DNA of 6,509 bases from Candidatus Nanohalarchaeota archaeon (GTDB lineage: Archaea; EX4484-52; B79-G9). The notes below the pieces were generated by a model. That model was given only the letters and a program-made list of their open reading frames with translations. It was not told where the DNA came from and searched no databases. Of this stretch, positions 4,484 to 6,509 are shown one piece after another; the stretch's first letter is position 1; every line of letters starts with the position of its first letter. The position numbers and the translations under genes are program-made. The stretch is from NCBI GenBank assembly GCA_003660865.1, contig QMVA01000082.1, positions 1-6,509 of the forward strand, read 5' to 3'.

Positions 4484-5755
4484 ATGCATGAGATTATTAT
4501 CGGCAGAAGCCCGGCTGATCTTGAGAAGTATGGCAACAGGGGTACGGGGGTTATCGGAAAGCATTATGTTGGCAGGAAAGGGGAGCAGCATATGACAACT
4601 TCTGTGCGCCTTGATCTTGCGATGCCGCATATTATCGGGCTTTTTGGTAAGAGGGGACAGGGTAAATCGTATTCTATGGGGTCTATTGCAGAAGAGATTG
4701 CGCGTCAGCCAGAGGATATCAGGATGAATATGGCTGCTTTGATTGTTGATACAATGGGTATTTACTGGTCTATGAAAGAGCCCAATGAGCGTGATTTCCA
4801 GCTTCTTGCATTGTGGCACCTGAAGCCAAAGGGGTTTCCTGTGGATACGCTGATTCCAGAGGGGCTGGTGCCTCTTTTTAATGAAAACAAGATCCCGTTT
4901 GACGGGACGTATAGTTTTAAGCCGAGTGAGCTTGATATTGGCTCGTGGGCGCTTACGTTTAATATTGATCTTGATACGGAGATGGGGCTTTTGCTTGCTA
5001 AGGTTATCAAAATAATGAATGATGAGCGGGGTGATTTTTCGCTTGAGGATATTGTTGAGAAAATCAAGGAGCAGGATGTTGAGCATGTGGCTAAAGAGGC
5101 ACTAATGAACCGGTTTATTGTTGCCGAGAGCTGGGGTATTTTTAATCCCAAGGGGACTTCTATTTTTGATATTGTCAAACCAGGCAGGATTGCTATTATT
5201 GATGTGAGCCAGTTCGGGCTGTCGAGCGGCGGATGGTCTGTGAATTCGCTTGTGGTAGGTCTGCTTGCGCGTAAGATTCTTGAGGGGAGGATGAAGGCGA
5301 GGCGACAGGAGGAGCTTGAGGGTATGAGTGGATCTAAGGCAACACAGCATATGCCGATTACCTGGATGCTGATTGATGAGGCGCACCAGTTTTTGCCTAG
5401 AGAGGGAATTACGCCTGCGTCTGGTCCACTTTTGCAGTGGGTGAAGATCGGCAGGGAGCCTGGTGTGTCTTTGGTTCTTGCGACGCAGATGCCAAATAAG
5501 CTTCACCAGGAGGCGATTTCGCAGTGCGATCTTGTGATTTCGCACAGGCTGACGTCGAGTGATGATATTAATGCGCTTGCAGGTACTATGCAGACGTACC
5601 AGAAGTATGGTATTGCTGATTATTATGATGCACTTCCAAGGGTCAAGGGAGCTGCGATTGTTCTTGATGATAATTCAGAGAAGATTATACAGCTTAGGAT
5701 GAGACCGAGGATGAGTTGGCATGCTGGTGGTAGTCCAGTGGCTATTAAGGATTGA
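4484..5755 (+). CDS. HerA/DUF87-type P-loop ATPase (HerA-FtsK superfamily)
   Basis: This is a 423-residue soluble ATPase of the archaeal HerA-like group, probably forming a hexameric ring that moves DNA or another polymer. The N-terminal 45 residues (IIIGRSPADLEKYG, then TGVIGKHYVG) match the short beta module preceding the ATPase core in archaeal relatives. Walker A is GKRGQGKS (55-62). IVDTMGIYWSM (87-97) follows the core's second strand. Walker B is WMLIDEAHQF (294-303) with D298/E299. VKIGREPGVSLVLATQMP (320-337) holds the likely arginine finger R324 and sensor Q335. SHRLTSSDDINAL (353-365) is also typical. It is shorter than the classical repair HerA (about 500 residues), and no NurA nuclease gene is in the window, so I do not name it herA. 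ATG 4484 is favoured by the TATA box 29 bp upstream and by conservation from residue 4 onward. It is divergent from two small unknown genes. Confidence 0.9.
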   Translation: MHEIIIGRSPADLEKYGNRGTGVIGKHYVGRKGEQHMTTSVRLDLAMPHIIGLFGKRGQGKSYSMGSIAEEIARQPEDIRMNMAALIVDTMGIYWSMKEPNERDFQLLALWHLKPKGFPVDTLIPEGLVPLFNENKIPFDGTYSFKPSELDIGSWALTFNIDLDTEMGLLLAKVIKIMNDERGDFSLEDIVEKIKEQDVEHVAKEALMNRFIVAESWGIFNPKGTSIFDIVKPGRIAIIDVSQFGLSSGGWSVNSLVVGLLARKILEGRMKARRQEELEGMSGSKATQHMPITWMLIDEAHQFLPREGITPASGPLLQWVKIGREPGVSLVLATQMPNKLHQEAISQCDLVISHRLTSSDDINALAGTMQTYQKYGIADYYDALPRVKGAAIVLDDNSEKIIQLRMRPRMSWHAGGSPVAIKD

Positions 5756-5777
5756 TGTGTTTTGGTCTGATATAGGG

Positions 5778-5783
5778 TTTTTT
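5778..5783 (+). terminator. Possible T-run terminator after the ATPase gene
   Basis: GGG followed by six T and ATT lies 22 bp after the stop codon. There is no clear hairpin. Archaeal RNA polymerase can terminate on T-runs alone, so this is plausible but weak. Confidence 0.3.
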
Positions 5784-5823
5784 ATTGCATAATACCAATA
5801 GCTTTAAAAAGAAATGAGTAGTA

Positions 5824-5831
5824 TTTTATAT
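5824..5831 (+). promoter_or_regulatory. Likely TATA box of the cold-shock-domain gene
   Basis: TTTTATAT fits the archaeal consensus. A start site near 5852-5855 would give a leader of about 88 nt, much longer than those of the neighbouring genes. CTTTAAAAAG at 5802-5811 is an alternative that would extend the leader to about 110 nt. Confidence 0.45.
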
Positions 5832-5844
5832 GTTGTTCAGGAAG

Positions 5845-5862
5845 TTCTCAGTCAACTGGGAA
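5845..5862 (+). other. Leader hairpin upstream of the cold-shock-domain gene
   Basis: TTCTCAG (5845-5851), loop TCAA, CTGGGAA (5856-5862) forms seven pairs including one G-U. If transcription starts from the TATA-like element at 5802-5811, the hairpin lies entirely in the mRNA leader; from the 5824 box the start site may fall inside it. A regulatory role is inference. Confidence 0.35.
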
Positions 5863-5941
5863 TGGAATGGGCATAATACTGGAAGAAGAGACAGCATACT
5901 TGAATATTATCTTTTTCTTTGTATTATTGGAGTAGATAACT

Positions 5942-6265
5942 ATGGAAGGAAAAGTAAAATGGTTTAACCGAGAAAAAGGATATGGATTTATCGAAGGCGA
6001 TGATGGAAATGATTATTTCGTACATCACAGCGTAATGCCTGAAGGTACTTTCCTGCGTGAGAATGATATCGTCACTTTTGACCCAGTCTCAACTGAGCGC
6101 GGAAAGCAGGCTCAGAATGTAAATGTTGGCGGATCTTCACAAACAGTATCGGAAGATGAATCTTCAGAAGAGTCATCAGATGAATCTGCTGAGGAAGAAG
6201 CACCGAAAGATGAATCTTCAGAAGAGTCGACAGATGAATCAGTTGAAGAAGAAGACAAAAATTAA
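5942..6265 (+). CDS. Cold-shock-domain (CspA-like) RNA-binding protein with acidic tail
   Basis: Residues 1-62 are a complete cold-shock domain: the MEGKVKWFNREKGYGFI start, RNP1 KGYGFI (12-17), RNP2 DYFVHHS (24-30) and the closing strand NDIVTFDPVSTERGKQAQNVNV. It should bind single-stranded RNA or DNA and act as an RNA chaperone. Residues 63-70 are a Gly/Ser linker. Residues 71-107 are an acidic Ser/Glu/Asp tail made of two 15-residue repeats, DESSEESSDESAEEE (72-86) and DESSEESTDESVEEE (90-104), so the protein is about 40 residues longer than a standard CspA. ATG 5942 has TGGAG at 5928-5932 about 9 nt upstream. The long leader with a hairpin would suit post-transcriptional control. CSD proteins are patchy in archaea and often bacterial in origin; lateral acquisition is possible but not shown by this sequence. 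It is monocistronic, with a strong terminator. Confidence 0.93.
   Translation: MEGKVKWFNREKGYGFIEGDDGNDYFVHHSVMPEGTFLRENDIVTFDPVSTERGKQAQNVNVGGSSQTVSEDESSEESSDESAEEEAPKDESSEESTDESVEEEDKN
6155..6253 (+). repeat. Tandem 45-bp repeats encoding the acidic tail
   Basis: Two copies at 6155-6199 and 6209-6253 are separated by 9 bp (codons for APK), a 54-bp period. Their first 20 bases, GATGAATCTTCAGAAGAGTC, are identical; later codons differ mostly at third positions. At protein level 13 of 15 residues agree. This is an in-frame duplication within the tail. Confidence 0.85.
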
Positions 6266-6293
6266 ACTGGTGTTTTTAGGTAATTGTTCCGGA

Positions 6294-6343
6294 CGAAACA
6301 ATGAATGAGTATATGAGTTTCGTTTTTTTTATTTTATTTTTTT
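6294..6343 (+). terminator. Terminator of the cold-shock-domain gene
   Basis: CGAAAC (6294-6299) pairs with GTTTCG (6317-6322) across an AT-rich 17-nt loop, followed directly by eight T and then two further T-tracts to 6343. It lies 29 bp after the stop codon and is the longest T-rich tract in the window. Confidence 0.7.
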
Positions 6344-6423
6344 ATAATTATTTCTAAGCGTCAGCTATGTAGTGGATTCAGAACTAATAACTTCATTTTG
6401 CCAAAAAACCGCAAGTAAGAAAC

Positions 6424-6509
6424 GTGAAACTCCTCAAAAAATACATGAACAATTTGACAGTTACGGTTATTTATCCTCCAAATGGGTTCAAATTTAGGGT
6501 TTTGTCCAA
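6424..6509 (+). CDS. Possible 5' end of a gene cut by the window edge
   Basis: A frame is open from 6391 (after TAA 6388-6390) to the right end. Possible starts are GTG 6424 and ATG 6445. The visible peptide from ATG is MNNLTVTVIYPPNGFKFRVL and continues. There is no Shine-Dalgarno sequence and no clear TATA box at the right distance, and the product is not recognisable. It may equally be chance. Nothing else is visible between the terminator ending at 6343 and the edge. Confidence 0.2.
   Translation, partial: MKLLKKYMNNLTVTVIYPPNGFKFRVLS

Noticed and set aside
4427..5086. Extension of the 57-residue minus-strand gene upstream to a 277-codon protein
   Set aside because: The upstream part is antisense to the ATPase's conserved N half, is Arg/His/Leu-rich shadow sequence, and the TATA box plus ATG 4426 give a better start.
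6376..6390. TTCAGAACTAATAAC as a third terminal repeat of the element family
   Set aside because: It resembles the AGAACCAATAAC end of copy A, but no other element sequence follows or precedes it.
1..6509. CRISPR array, toxin-antitoxin or other defence cassette
   Set aside because: There are no regularly spaced direct repeats, no cas-like genes and no recognisable toxin or antitoxin. The small divergent genes lack such motifs.

Overview
This window is archaeal and most likely euryarchaeal, perhaps methanogen-related; the lineage is a low-confidence inference. The evidence is a tRNA-Ile(GAU) interrupted by an intron at the archaeal 37/38 site with no encoded CCA end, TATA boxes about 25-30 bp upstream of several gene starts, apparently leaderless genes beside genes with GGAGG-type ribosome binding sites, and T-rich terminators. 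The proteins fit: a K+-independent membrane H+-pyrophosphatase, a HerA/DUF87-type ATPase and a cold-shock-domain protein with an acidic tail.

Layout. The left arm (1-908) holds no intact long gene. It has a TATA box followed by a short frame that ends inside what looks like a P-loop (188-328, probable remnant of an ATPase gene), a 23-codon frame with a strong ribosome binding site (518-589), and a structured repeat (copy A, 640-862) that stops a few bases before the promoter of the split tRNA-Ile (909-1017). Next comes the 683-residue pyrophosphatase gene (1136-3187) with its own promoter, ribosome binding site and terminator. A second, longer copy of the repeat lies downstream in inverted orientation (copy B, 3349-3623) with 14-bp terminal inverted repeats. 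It is followed by a hairpin terminator and a small leaderless membrane-protein gene (3718-3999).

The right half has two small uncharacterised minus-strand genes (4426 to 4253, then 4251 to 4009), one nucleotide apart. They are divergent from the ATPase gene (4484-5755). The two divergent ATGs lie symmetrically around one palindromic TATA sequence, so a shared bidirectional promoter is likely. The cold-shock-domain gene (5942-6265) follows, with a 5' leader hairpin and a strong terminator. The last 250 bases hold only that terminator and a frame that runs off the edge.

How the parts fit. The pyrophosphatase and the small membrane protein act at the membrane. The ATPase and the two divergent small genes form the only group whose arrangement suggests coordinated expression. 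The most unusual feature is the inverted pair of structured elements flanking the tRNA/pyrophosphatase segment. Their hairpin arms differ in sequence but keep base pairing, including compensatory changes, and copy B carries two hairpin-pair modules where copy A carries one.
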